From assembly GCA_024196135.1 (NCBI GenBank), contig JAMQCK010000347.1, forward strand, positions 1 to 27,107: DNA of 27,107 nucleotides. The letters run 5' to 3'. Below are positions 9,672 through 20,000 of this stretch, in pieces. Under the pieces are notes generated by a model. The model saw only the letters and a program-made list of their open reading frames with translations, ran no database searches and had not been told where the DNA came from. The DNA comes from Pleurotus ostreatus/Saccharomyces cerevisiae fusant (lineage: Eukaryota; Opisthokonta). How positions within the stretch are numbered: the stretch's first letter is position 1; every line of letters starts with the position of its first letter. A program made the position numbers and the translations under genes.

Positions 9672-11510
9672 CTATCTCTGCACCGTCCCAATCCAGATCT
9701 CTACTGGGCCTTCGCCTCGTCCTGTTACGTCTTCCTCAGGGCGTGCGTAGCCGCATCGCTCGGCGACCTGCAACACAACGAAGCGTCAGCATGTTTCACC
9801 GAGTTCGCTTCATGACTATGCGCGCAGTTGAAGGTGCGAAGATGATGGAAAGACAAAACCTCTGACTCGACGCACGCACCTTCACAAAATGCACCCCCGC
9901 CTGCTTCTCCGCCAGATCCCACAGCACGCGCTCATCAGGATGCCGCTGCTTGTAGCCCAGCAAGAACATGGGCGGTGGTGTCGGAGCGGGGCTGAGGGCT
10001 AGCAGGCTTTTCATGGTGCTGACGAGTTCGGGGAAGGAGTCACTGTTGTAGGTGACGTCGGCCATCCTGAACGTGAAGATTAGCATGAATTTGTGCAAAA
10101 CAGTAATTCCAGAAGGATCAGGGCTGAGAGAGAACCAGAAGGGGTGAAGGGACGTCGCGAGCAGATATACTCAACGTACATAACGAGATCGAGCCCGCCG
10201 CCGCGAGCGATAGCGTCTGGTAAATCGGGCTTGTCCCAGTTCAGCTCGAGAGCTTGAAGGCCCGCTGGTGGTGGCCTCGGCTGCTCGCCTTCTGGTGCAG
10301 CTTCCGACTCGATGGGTATCTCGTACAGGTGTATGTTCTGTCGCAGGTTGTGGTCCAGCAAGTCAAGTGCGGATTCTGCCTATTGTTCAGCGGAAGTTGA
10401 GGCAGATCTGAGCAAGCCCTTACCAAGGTCGGTGACGAAAATCTCGTCGTCCTCCTCCTTGCGCTCTGTTGTATCGACGCCTTCGCTGCCTTCGACGGCG
10501 AGTCTTTCTTGCAATCTTTTCCTGCGAAGGGCTTGTCTTAAGGCAGCCGATGTGAAGGACAGGATCCCTGTGCCGGCGCCTGGAACGTGTACCTCGTCAG
10601 ATATATTTGCTAGCCAGAGAATTTTATGCTCTAACCAAGCTCGACGATCCGCCGCTTTCCCGGGCTCAGCAATATGTGCCGCATTTGGGCCTCAAGCTCA
10701 GAGTCCGGATGTGACTCGGCCAGTCCGCAGATCCACGAGCTCAGTCCGATGCCGCTGTCCCAGACTTTCTGCGTACGCTTTCTATCAGCGATCCATCCAA
10801 CCGTCGCATCCACCCTCGACACTCACTGTAGCCAAATTATACCCCGTCCGCTCCGTAATCGTCAACAACACATCCTCCACCTCCCTCCTATCCACCCTCC
10901 CCAAGCTGTAAACCCTGCTCACCAGCACCTGCTTCTCCGTCGGCACCCCATCGAACACCACCGGCTCGCTCATCACGGGCAGCGGCCACGCACCGAGCGA
11001 TGGGCTACAGAGCTCGATGACGACCTTCGGCGCGGAAGGCGGGCGCGCCTTGGGCTGACCCGCGGGCTCGCACCACAGGGCTAGGCGCCATCGGTCGCCG
11101 TGCTTCGCCTCGCGGGGGGCGGGGACAGGGAGCTCTTTGTATCGTGAGGACGTGTCGGCGCGGTAGGTCGTGAGCTTCGCGGGCCAGGTTGAGGGCTGGG
11201 CGAGAGGATTGCCAGAGTCTCCGCATTTTATCCATGAGTAGTAGATATCGCGTCCGGCGGGCTCGTTGAGATTCTCGTAGCGCAGGTCGTTGGAGATTTC
11301 GGGGCATATATTCACGACGCCAGGTGTAGGTCCAGTTCTACCAACGCCTTTTGATTTGCCAGATTTATCGGCGTTCTTTGTTTTGGACACTTTGTCGGAA
11401 GCTTTCGCTTTGTGCTGGCCTTTTCCGTTGGACGTAGATGGCCCAGCCGACGTAGACGGAAGTGAGCAGGAGGCAGGTGGAGGCCTCAAGAGGGTCACGT
11501 AGAAAAACAT
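9672..11510 (-). CDS. Family-16 SAM-dependent protein methyltransferase (METTL21-like)
   Basis: Exons 11510-10827, 10768-10636, 10579-10424, 10375-10180, 10066-9880 and 9767-9672 give 483 residues. The Rossmann SAM-binding motif I is VELGAGTG (residues 270-277), split by intron 2. The acidic strand-2 motif is IFVTDL. The post-I helix reads ALDLLDHNLRQN. The family DxxY motif is D393-V-T-Y396 in MMADVTYNSDSFPEL. The sequence ends in VEIWIGTVQR. The N-terminal third contains a Ser/Lys/Gly-rich low-complexity stretch (about residues 20-60) and a conserved-looking DIYYSWIKCG / LTTYRADTSSRYKELPVP region. The family methylates lysines of proteins such as elongation factors and chaperones; the target here cannot be read from sequence. 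The start is the first ATG (MFFYVTLLRPPPAS); an upstream GTG in the same frame was ignored. Its stop lies only 62 bp from the RPP1 stop. Confidence 0.85.
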
Positions 11511-12642
11511 CGCTGAAAGTACGCAGACTTGCACGCCCCAAACAAGCGCACAACCGAGTTCAACGGATATGGGTTACAGGGGAGACCTGGATTCGGCTCA
11601 AGATGAAGATGTGACCAGTGGTCGAAGTTCAACTTTCGGAGCGTGACCTCGATCGATCAGCCGGGCTCATCACTTGGACCTACTCGACCAAACAGGACCA
11701 AGCAGACCAGGAGGCAGGTGCTTTCTCAGGCTTTGCCCACTGCAATATGCACAATATGATCGAGTCTCAAGCCTCTGAGGATACCTCAGCACCACCCTTT
11801 CTCCTGTTATCCCAAGACCGCCCCGAGGCCTCCTGCCAAGCTCTCGGCGTCCGACCCTTCCTGGCATCGTCCCAAACCCGCGGGTCGATCATACCAAAGG
11901 CGCGCGCCCACTCGTGCCTGAGAGAGGTATAAAATACGTGCCTTAGGCAAGGTATAATATAGTCATCTATTTATCTACAAACGTCGTAGAAGAATCGTAG
12001 CCTTAAAGCTATAAATACAATATTAATCGTCCGCAGCGTTCGTCCAAAAGGTCCGCAGCGAACATCCGATACGTGGCGAGGATACCCGATGGTACGCAGG
12101 TGCCCATGGTAGGTACGCAGATGCGCACAGTAGGTGCGTAGGTGCCCCCATTGGGAACGCAGGCGCCTACGGTAGATACGCAGGGACATCCGATAGCTAG
12201 GGAGCACACCGAAAGCGCAACGAATCCAAATGCGCGCCGCGATCGTCCTATAGGTCCGCAGCCACTGCTCATTATATATGCTGGTATCCGCGCAGATGCA
12301 AAATACAAGTCGACGAAGGACGATGGTGGTGTGTGTGTTTCTGGGTGTGGGATAACGGGGTCTGGGTGTGGCAGACCAGGGAATAGATGTACACTTGGGG
12401 GGATCGGCGACACGGGGCTTCCAAAATGTGTAGGTGGAGGAGTCGCTGGCGGTCGTGGAGAGGGCGGTGGGGTGGGGCGCGAGAAAATCTTCCTCGCAGA
12501 TGACTTGGCGATTGTCAACGGCAAGGCGAAAGCCGAGACGACGACCCGCCGAGACCGCCGACAGCACCTAACGACAAGAGCGCACAAGCACCCTTGGCAT
12601 CAAGCCGCAAACGATGTATGCCGTCGCCTTCACCTGGCGAGC
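11511..12642. other. Intergenic region with AT-rich block and minisatellite
   Basis: This 1,132 bp region has no splice-consistent gene. It holds promoter sequence of the methyltransferase gene (from 11511), an AT-rich block at about 11930-12030 containing two similar AGGTATAA(A/T)ATA copies, a 21-bp tandem repeat at 12091-12195 with looser copies on both sides, another AT-rich patch near 12275-12310, and a GT/GGG-rich stretch at about 12325-12370. The block between 11930 and 12310 differs in base composition from its flanks and could be a degraded mobile-element remnant, but I see no clear terminal inverted repeats or target duplication. Confidence 0.5.
12091..12195. repeat. Degenerate 21-bp minisatellite, five units
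   Basis: Five contiguous 21-nt units start at 12091, 12112, 12133, 12154 and 12175. Most begin GGTACGCAGGTGCC-like and end near GGTA. Looser related units sit upstream (12028-12071, with TCCGCAGCG cores) and downstream (around 12255, GGTCCGCAGC). On the minus strand the units read as a seven-residue period, but that frame has no splice or start support. Confidence 0.8.
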
Positions 12643-14269
12643 TTAGCAGCTCGCCAACAGCGCCACCGCGCCCACCGCCAGCGCCGCGACCACACCCGCT
12701 GGCTTCGCAACCACACCGTCGTTCTTGTCCGACTGCCCGCCAAGCGACGTCGCCGAGACCTGCGCCGCCACCGAGCCGATCGTCGCGCTCGGCACAGACG
12801 TGTCGTCGTTGCCGTTGTACGCGAGCGCCGTGTCGGAGAGCTTGGCGAAGCCGACCGAGGCGGGGTTGTAGCGGAAGACCGAGTACACGTTTTTCTGGGA
12901 AGAGGGTTAGATAGGTGGAAGGAGGTGAAGAGTGAAGAGAACACACCAGGAAGCTGTCGCCGACGATCCACGAGGGTGCAGAGCTGCCAGTGTCGAGGTC
13001 GAAGAATGCGCCGAGGCACTCCGTTCGGCTGATCTGCCCAGCAATGAAATCGTCGGGGCTGATAGACCAGTCCTGACCACCGAACGTGAGCGCAGTGTTG
13101 ACCTCCGTGTCACAAGCTATCGAAAGACAGTCAGAAATCTGCATATATGCGCCTCAAACCGAAACTCACGGAACGTATAGTAGCCCTCGTAATCACCAGA
13201 CCCAGCGCTGGCACCGTCGATGTTCTCGTAGATCTTTGCGACGTACTCGGAGGGGCCGCCGATGAGGGTCGTACCAGTGTCGATGGCAGCGTACGACTCG
13301 GAGCCGGAGGGCAATGAGACATCGTTATTCTGCGCCTTCAGGCCCGTCATCTCTACGAGCCAGTACGTCTGTGTGCTGCCGACGACGTCCGTGTACTCGA
13401 TGTCACCAGTGTATAGACTCGAGTTCGTGAAGCCCATGGTGAAGGAACCGCCGTACTCGAGAGACTGCACTTGCGAGTCATTTGAGAAGCGCGTGAGGTG
13501 GAACGCCATGACGGGGTCATCCCAAGCACCGCCGGAGACGAGTGCTTCCCAGAATGGCGTCGCCTTCGATGATGCGATCGACTGGAACGCAAGACCGAGC
13601 AAACCAGAGACAGGTGCGGTGAGCAGCCCACTGGACACCTGGTCACACACACCAAACACCTGGTCAGAGACGGAGAAGCCCGCCATCTGCACGGTATCAG
13701 AGCCAAGAGAGCCGGCGGCTTGGCCGCTGCCATAGGTGATGTCGAAGGACGTCGACTTGTTCGTGAACGATGACGATGAGGACGTATCAAACGTCGCGAC
13801 GTTGTCGCATCCCGTCCGGCAGTTGGAGTCGGCTACCCACAGGTCGCTGCGCTTATTGTTAGACAGTGGCAAGAATAGCAGTGCACGGCGACGTACGCAG
13901 ATCCGGTGTCAAGAATAACATCGAAGGAGACGGGCGGCGTGCCAATGGCGAGGGAGCCATAGTAGCTTGAGTCTGCGTTCTGGTTCACGATTCTGTCGGA
14001 TGTGGTTAGATGGCTGGGAAGACGCCTTGCGAGGGCACGCACAAATTCGTTCCCGTACTCCGTTTCCTGGAATCACGACCAGCATACTTCCTCGAGAGGT
14101 GTTCTCGCTGTGCGCGGGCCCACTGGCCCATCTCGTCGAAGGACCTGGCCTTCATGTTGCGCCGCTTAAGCGGCATGTGCGCGCCAGCCGGCTGCGCGTC
14201 TAGCTGTGGGATGACGAAAGCATGGGCGGAGAGCAGGAAGAGGAGCGAGACGGGCAGCGGGGAGAGCAT
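12643..14269 (-). CDS. Secreted aspartic protease (A1, polyporopepsin/yapsin-like), putative GPI anchor
   Basis: Exons 14269-14043, 13992-13897, 13846-13170, 13116-12947 and 12894-12643 give 473 residues. A signal peptide is clear (MLSPLPVSLLFLLSAHAF). A propeptide follows, with dibasic sites; RKR at 68-70 is a likely Kex2-type cut. The first active-site motif is DTGSADLWV (D104), completed across intron 2. The flap reads ITYGSGQAAGSLG with its Tyr. The second active-site motif is AAIDTGTTLIGG (D297). A Cys pair sits in SNCRTGC. Near the end come SWIVGDSFL and NVYSVFRYNPASVGFAKL. The C-terminus is a Thr/Ser/Gly-rich linker, then a hydrophobic tail (AGVVAALAVGAVALLASC), which is the layout of a GPI-anchor signal. 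The enzyme is expected at the plasma membrane or cell wall. All motifs needed for catalysis are present. Confidence 0.93.
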
Positions 14270-14340
14270 AACAGCAGGGCGTAATTAAGATGTGGGGTAG
14301 TCTGTGAGAGAGAAGGACAGTGTAGAGTGTGATGTGCGAC

Positions 14341-14346
14341 TTTATA
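14341..14346 (-). promoter_or_regulatory. TATA box of the aspartic protease gene
   Basis: TATAAA on the minus strand, 71 nt upstream of the ATG at 14269, is followed by a pyrimidine-rich initiator region. This is a classical strong fungal core promoter. Confidence 0.6.
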
Positions 14347-14440
14347 AGCCTCGCCCAGCGATGCGAACGAGATGTGTAATGATGTGGCTGCGGACAAGGA
14401 GCGCTCCCTCCGGGGCCCGCCCTCCTCCTCGGCGGCTTGT

Positions 14441-14446
14441 CACGTG
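14441..14446. promoter_or_regulatory. CACGTG E-box upstream of the protease gene
   Basis: A palindromic CACGTG lies about 170 bp upstream of the protease start. It fits a bHLH-factor site, but a single site is weak evidence. Confidence 0.25.
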
Positions 14447-15019
14447 GTCGCTTGGCCCGCCCAGCGGATCAGCGCGCAGATCATTTCGTCATCGCAATCA
14501 CCTTTGACGCTCCGTTCGGCTCGCTAACACCCTCTGCAGGTCGTCGAGCGCGGCGACGAGCAGCGTAGAATAAACCCAAGAAAATATTCCTTCTATCACG
14601 AGGCCGAACAACCGGACCAGCAGACTCGGGCGCAGGCAGCGCAGCCGACGCATCGCTCAGCTGCGGCTGCGGAGTCCGATGTCTGTCTATAGCCACTGCT
14701 CATCGCACTGCATCCTTCGCATCGCCCGCGCCAACGCATTTCGGCGCGCCCGAGGCACCCAAACATCAGTCTTAGGCACCGAGGCGCCCGGCCGCTCATC
14801 TTCGTTGCCTTGGCAGGACACAAACGTGTTTACTGATGTCGAGTAGATACAAGCGAGTACGGCGCCTTGGCTGGTCTATTAACCGCGGAAAACGTCTATC
14901 GATCGTGTACATAGCCTACTGTCTGAGACGAAGTCAGTCGGAGAAACAAAACGCAGTCAGGAAGGACGCACCTGACTGCTTTGCAGTGTCATGGCCGCCC
15001 AATTGCCTCGCAGAGTCGT

Positions 15020-16682
15020 CTACACCTTCGGTGCGGATACCTTCCGTCCCACCCACGTCACGTATGGCACACCCAGCAGGCCCGGTCCATCCGTGCCATC
15101 GCCTGCATGCCAGATTTCCCATCGCGCACCATCTTCCCCCGAATCGGTACGAGGGCTGGAAGCACTGTCCTCCGAATCGCCAGCTTTGCTGTCTTCTGTT
15201 CTGCCGGCCCTGCCACGCCCCGAATCCCCCGCATCCTCTGAATCACCGACACTCGAGCTCAGCCACGCCTCGAGGAACCCACGCAGCACGTCTTCCGCGC
15301 GCAGCTCGCTCACCACGACCACAGTCGTCCTGTCGGGTCTTGCGAGGTGGTTGATGGTCGAGACGACTGGGCCGACGAGCGATGGATGGTAAATGCAGTC
15401 GACAGCGAGGATGAGGTCAGGTGCGTCGTCGCTTCCGTCTTGGGAGTCTGCCGTCTCGTTTCGATGATCGTTGGACCCATTTCGCGCGTCGTGAGTCCCG
15501 TGTCGTGTGTCGCCAGTCCCGTGTCGTGCGCGCTCATGTCCATGTCGCGCGTGGTGGTGAGCATCGTGCGGTACGCTATCCTCCTTCGTATCCCAACCGC
15601 CAGTGTACGGGAACGCCTTCCGCCTCCTCGAGACCGGCGTGGAGTGCAGCTGCTCCCAGTCTAGCGTCTCCACCACTACATTGCTCAAATCGTGGTCGGC
15701 AGCGTTCAGGTGCATGTTCTTCGAGATAAGGTGCGTGAGGCCTGCGACATCGGTCGCTGTGTAGTGCTTGACCAGTGGAGCGAGAAGGACTGGGAGAAGG
15801 CCAGTGCCCGCACTGATGGGTGGCATTCAATTGAGTGACGTGCCACAAGAGATGGGGATAACTCACCCAAGCTCTAGAACGCGCAATTCTGACGAGGATT
15901 CCCTCTCGAAGAAGGATTCGGGACTTCGATGGTGGTACTGTCGCAGGACCATGCGGGCGAAGTCAATGCTATTCATCCAAGTCAGCTCAATCCGGGCGAA
16001 CGCAGTAACGACACCAGTGGGAGGGAGGTGAGTTATGGTGCTCAAGGAGAGCATCCAGATACTGAGAATAGCTGCTCACCTCGCCCTCCATAACACACTT
16101 CCGGTATCACCCTTCGTCGTATGCAACCTTGTCTTATCCTGGTACAGCTCAACCTGCACGGATTGCGGACTCGAAGGCTTGACCGTCTTGCGAGTGTGAA
16201 CGTGTCTAATTGACCGATGTTTCCCGCCAGAGTGCGTCCGTGAGTTCAATGGGCGCTTCGTCAATGTAGATGGTGGGGTCTCTGGAGCTGGAGTGCTAGG
16301 ACCGGAGGCAGCTGGCGAGCCCACGGTGCTGTTGGAGGCATCTTCATCAAGCTCTATCACCACCTCGATGGTATCATGATGCGAGTCCAAGAACCCGAGC
16401 CCTCTATGCGCCTCTTCGGATATCGGATGCGCTTGCAAGGCCGTGTATAGGAGGAAGATCTAGCCAGGGCAAAAAAGAGGTCGTGTGTTTGGATTTTGTA
16501 TGCGTTACACGGAACACGAAACCTGCTTGCCAGGGATCGTGCGGCTCTTTCTGTACCTCTTCGTCAGAGTCGGTAACTTTCTCGGAGTCGTCTGTGAGCT
16601 GCACGGGTCCGAGTGGGATCATAGTGATGGTCGGAAAGAAGGATGTGCGGCGGCGTGACAGTGACAAGATCTGGAGTGACAT
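15020..16682 (-). CDS. Family-16 lysine methyltransferase, RKM5-like, with heptad-repeat insert
   Basis: Exons 16682-16509, 16459-16080, 15968-15867 and 15812-15020 give 482 residues. Motifs: VQVELYQDKTRL, then GDTGSVLWRAS (175-185) split by intron 2, SAM motif I LELGAGTG (216-223) split by intron 3, the ATDVAGLTHLISKN acidic-strand region, LDWEQLH, and DLILAVDCIYHPSL carrying the DxxY motif near residue 356. The combination resembles the fungal Rkm5-type ribosomal-protein lysine methyltransferases, which is the basis of the name; EFM-type relatives are possible. Two low-complexity stretches interrupt the domain: a His/Asp/Gly/Asn heptad repeat before DLILAVDC and an acidic Ser/Asp/Glu region before RWEIWHAG. 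The start is ambiguous: in-frame ATGs occur at 16775, 16682 and 16622. The donor of intron 1 (GTAACG at 16508) is non-ideal, so the N-terminal third is less certain. Confidence 0.8.
15425..15550 (-). repeat. Six-unit 21-nt coding tandem repeat (heptads)
   Basis: Inside the RKM5-like gene six consecutive 21-nt units encode ARHGHER, ARHGTGD, TRHGTHD, ARNGSND, HRNETAD and SQDGSDD. Similarity fades toward the C-terminal units, as expected for an expansion with decay. Confidence 0.85.
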
Positions 16683-16775
16683 GGCACACCGACTACACGT
16701 GACGATTGTCTCACGGTTGAACTTCGGCAGCGAGCATGAGGAGTCTCGAGTGTCTATTCCGCCGTTCTTTTGCAT

Positions 16776-17072
16776 GCGATGAAAAGTCAGAGAGAGGTTG
16801 CCATGTCATTAGCATGCAATTTCATCGAAGCGTAAGTACGTAGCGATCCGTATACTACCATTAGTGTCATTTCTAGCAAGGGGAGGAAAACAATGTGTAT
16901 GGTCAAGAGATATATGCGAACCAGATATTCTATGAGTATGAGATGGTGATACAAGACAACAGATCGATATGAGTATGCAAAGGATACCAAGGAAACGGAC
17001 GACGTCCGTGCATTTTAGGGGGCGGTGTACGAGGGAGGCCCTGCGTCGAGCGTCAGCGTAACGCACAAACCC
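16776..17072. other. Gap between ACC1 stop and the RKM5-like start
   Basis: This 297 bp gap is more AT-rich than its flanks. It should hold the ACC1 3' UTR and the promoter of the RKM5-like gene. No gene is seen. Confidence 0.5.
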
Positions 17073-20000
17073 TCAAGGCGAAACCGACGAACCAGGCGAG
17101 CGGCCCGCACCCTGCAGTGCGTCAATCAGCGACTGGCGCTCGTCGTCCGACAGGTTGTCCGCGAGGCGCATCATGCTGTCGAGCGACGCCTTGCGGTCCT
17201 CGCGCGTGAGCTGCACGAGCCGGCGCATGAGGTGGTCGGCCTGCAGCTTGACGAGCGTGCCGCTGATGTCGAGCGCCTCGAGCTTCTCGGCGGCGGTGCG
17301 GTGCGGCGTGGTGGCGTCGATGCCGGCGAGGGTGTCGAGGAGGCCGGAGCGGTACTCGAAGGATGAGCCGGGGCTTGCTTCAGCGAGCTGGGCAAGGGCG
17401 GCGGAGCGGGCGACGCGAGCGCGAGTGGCCCAGTAGAAGTGGCGGCGGGCATTCTTCCATTGTGTGGGCTTGGCGCAGCCCTTGGCCTCCATGCGACCAG
17501 TGCGACTGAGCAAGAGTTAGTACGCTACAGGCTAGAGAGAGCAAGGAAACAACGTACTCATGAAGATCAGCGTATAAGAGGGCGAGCTGCTTGTAGGTCG
17601 GTGCAAGATCTGACTCGCGCGCCTCGAGCTGCGAAGCAGCAGCAGCCTGCTCCTCGGGGCTCTTCGACGGGTCCTTGCTGTCCTTCTTCAAAGCCGCGTA
17701 CGTCGGGTCGAGGCGCTCCATCAAGGCGAGGATCTTGTCGCGGCGCATCTTGATCTCGATGATACCCTCCGGCTCGAGGATACCAGCGCGCGCGTCGACG
17801 TCCGCGTACATCTCCATCTGCTCCGAGTTGATCGACGGATCAAGCACGACCCAAGCACCACCGCGAAGCTCGCCGTTCGGCACGATGTACACGAAGACAG
17901 GCTGCTTGTACGCGGAGAGGCCGTCGACGATCTTAGAGCCCTGCTTGAGGATCTCGTCGTACATGTCCTGCTGGCCACCGGAGAAGCCACGCCAGTTCGC
18001 AAAGATGATGAGCGGGAGGCCCTCGCGGTTGAAGTCGAAGATGGCCTGGGCGGTCTTGTAGGCGGAGTTGGGATACCAGACCTGGCCAGCCTCCATGATG
18101 CGCTGCTCGAAGGAGGACGGGTTGGCAGGGTCGGCGGGGACGATGCGCTCCATCGTGCGCGTCTCAACAGCGATGACACCCATGGGGATACCGCCAAGGC
18201 GAGCACGGCCGACGACAACGGTCTGTGCCCAGCCGCTGAGGGTCTCCTGGAAGGAGCCGCGGTCGAAGAAGCCTGGAAGCCATTCCTCGGTGCTCTCGTC
18301 ACGCTTGCCCTCAATGAACCAGCGCGGGTCGTAGGGGCCCTTCGGCGGCGTGTACGAGATGTCGCGGTCCCAGGTGTCGCCGTTGACGCGGATGGGGAGA
18401 GGTGCCAGCTTGAACTCGGGGATGTAGGACAACCACTGCATGATGTGCTGCGCAGCCTGCAAGTCGCTGCTCGCAGTCAGGTGCGACACACCGTTCTTGA
18501 ACATGATCTGCGTGCCGCCGAGCTGCAAGTTCGACGTGTAGACCTCACGACCAAGGACCTTGTTGAGCGCCTGGGCACCGGTGAGGATGATGGGTTGGCC
18601 CTCGACTTGGACGGCACGCTCGCCAAGGCGGACAAGGTAGGCACCGATACCGACTGAACGACCAGTGACGAGGGTGATGGTGAAGATGTCATCGTAGGCC
18701 CGCGACGTCTCGCCCGCAATGAGACCGGATCCGCGCAGAGACTCAACACCGATGCCGTCCTGCAGACCAATGATGTCCGTGATCTTGTGGCGGCGCTGGT
18801 CGCCAGCCTGCACCTCGATGGTACGGACGGCACCTGGGCTCTTCTCCTGCACCTTCAAGAAGTTCTCGCGCGTGAGGTAGAGGTAGTCGATACCCTTCTC
18901 CGGGTGCGCATCGTCGTTCCAGGCGACCGAGAACAGAGGGAAGATCTCCTCGGCGAGACCGATACGCGCGCCAGAGTTGGCGGACAGGTAGATGCGCGGG
19001 AGGCCTTGATCGCGAGCATACTGGCTGACCTGGTAGAAGAATTGGTCCTCAACGGGGCCGAAGGAGCCGATCTTGTAGGTGATGTCGTTGGCGATGACGA
19101 CCACCCTCCGTCCGCTCGGGTACTCGGGCGTCCTTAACGTGTACACCCAGCCGACCATACCGAAGGTGTTGTTTCCCGGCGCGCGGTCGACCTCGGCAAT
19201 CTGGTCATGCTCGTCAAGCACAAGCTCGCGCGACTCGAGGACATTCTTCGGGATCGTGAGCGAAGGGTCGACCTTGCGCGCCTCGAGCCAGACGTTGTTC
19301 AAGGCCTTGGCGAAGAGCTGCGGGAAGTCGTACACGTAGGTCGTGCCGATAAGGTGGGCCTGGTAACGCTTCGGCTGCAAGGACTCCTTCGTGGGGTACG
19401 CTTGGTGCACGGGCTGCAGGTGAAGAGGACCCTTCTCGCCGATAGACTTCAGGATGGTCGTGCCCTTGTCCGTCGTGATCTCCTGGTAGCCGTGGAAGTT
19501 GACGACGAAGCCAGCGACGTTCTCGATGACGCAGCGGATGGGAGTGATGTTGCCCTCGTCGTCCTCGAGCGCGATGCGAATCTCGGAGCCAGTGACATGG
19601 AGACGCCATAGGCGCTTGCCGTGACGCTCGATGAAGCCCGCGACAGCCTCGAGCACGTCGTCGTACGTGACCGCGAGGTTGTAGACGAAGTTGATGAAGA
19701 TGTGATTGCAGTCGGCGGCGCGGTGCTGAGCGCTGACGACCTCGAGGGCGTCAAGAATGCTGGTGACAAGGCGGTCGGTCTCCGAAATAAGGTACTCGGC
19801 GGTGCTCATGCTGCCACGGAGGCGGCCAGGACGCACAAGCGCACGAACGAAGAAGCGCTGGTCAAGCTGGTTCTCGCGTGCGACGGCGTGGTAGATGTGG
19901 ATCTGCTTGGCCTCAACGAACCACGGCTTGAGGTTGTAGTTGGACAACCGGCGAAGCTCGAGCTGGAAGGCAAGAGCCGGTTCGATGTTGCGAATAGCCT

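Larger units (their letters stand above)
14270..15019. other. Protease promoter and methyltransferase 3' flank
   Basis: This 750 bp region holds the protease core promoter (TATAAA 14341-14346, E-box 14441-14446) and the 3' flank of the RKM5-like gene. The short reading frames in it have no splice support or recognisable product. Confidence 0.5.

Noticed and set aside
10785..10826. Reading through the donor at 10826 in the methyltransferase gene (..VSVEGGCDGWMDR)
   Set aside because: Splicing to 10768 restores KVWDSGIGLSSWICGLAE, which leads into the SAM motif, so the read-through is an intron.
11930..12310. Intact transposon
   Set aside because: The base composition is distinct, but I found no transposase, clear terminal inverted repeats or target-site duplication.
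11971..12567. Minus-strand open frames with a seven-residue period
   Set aside because: The period comes from the 21-bp minisatellite; there is no splice support and no homology that I recognise.
12142..13032. 296-codon plus-strand open frame
   Set aside because: It spans the minisatellite and the antisense of protease exons 4 and 5, with Arg-rich composition typical of a shadow frame.
15058..15564. Extra minus-strand frames rich in Thr and Ser inside the RKM5-like gene
   Set aside because: They are alternative frames over the repeat; the methyltransferase frame carries the DxxY and terminal motifs.
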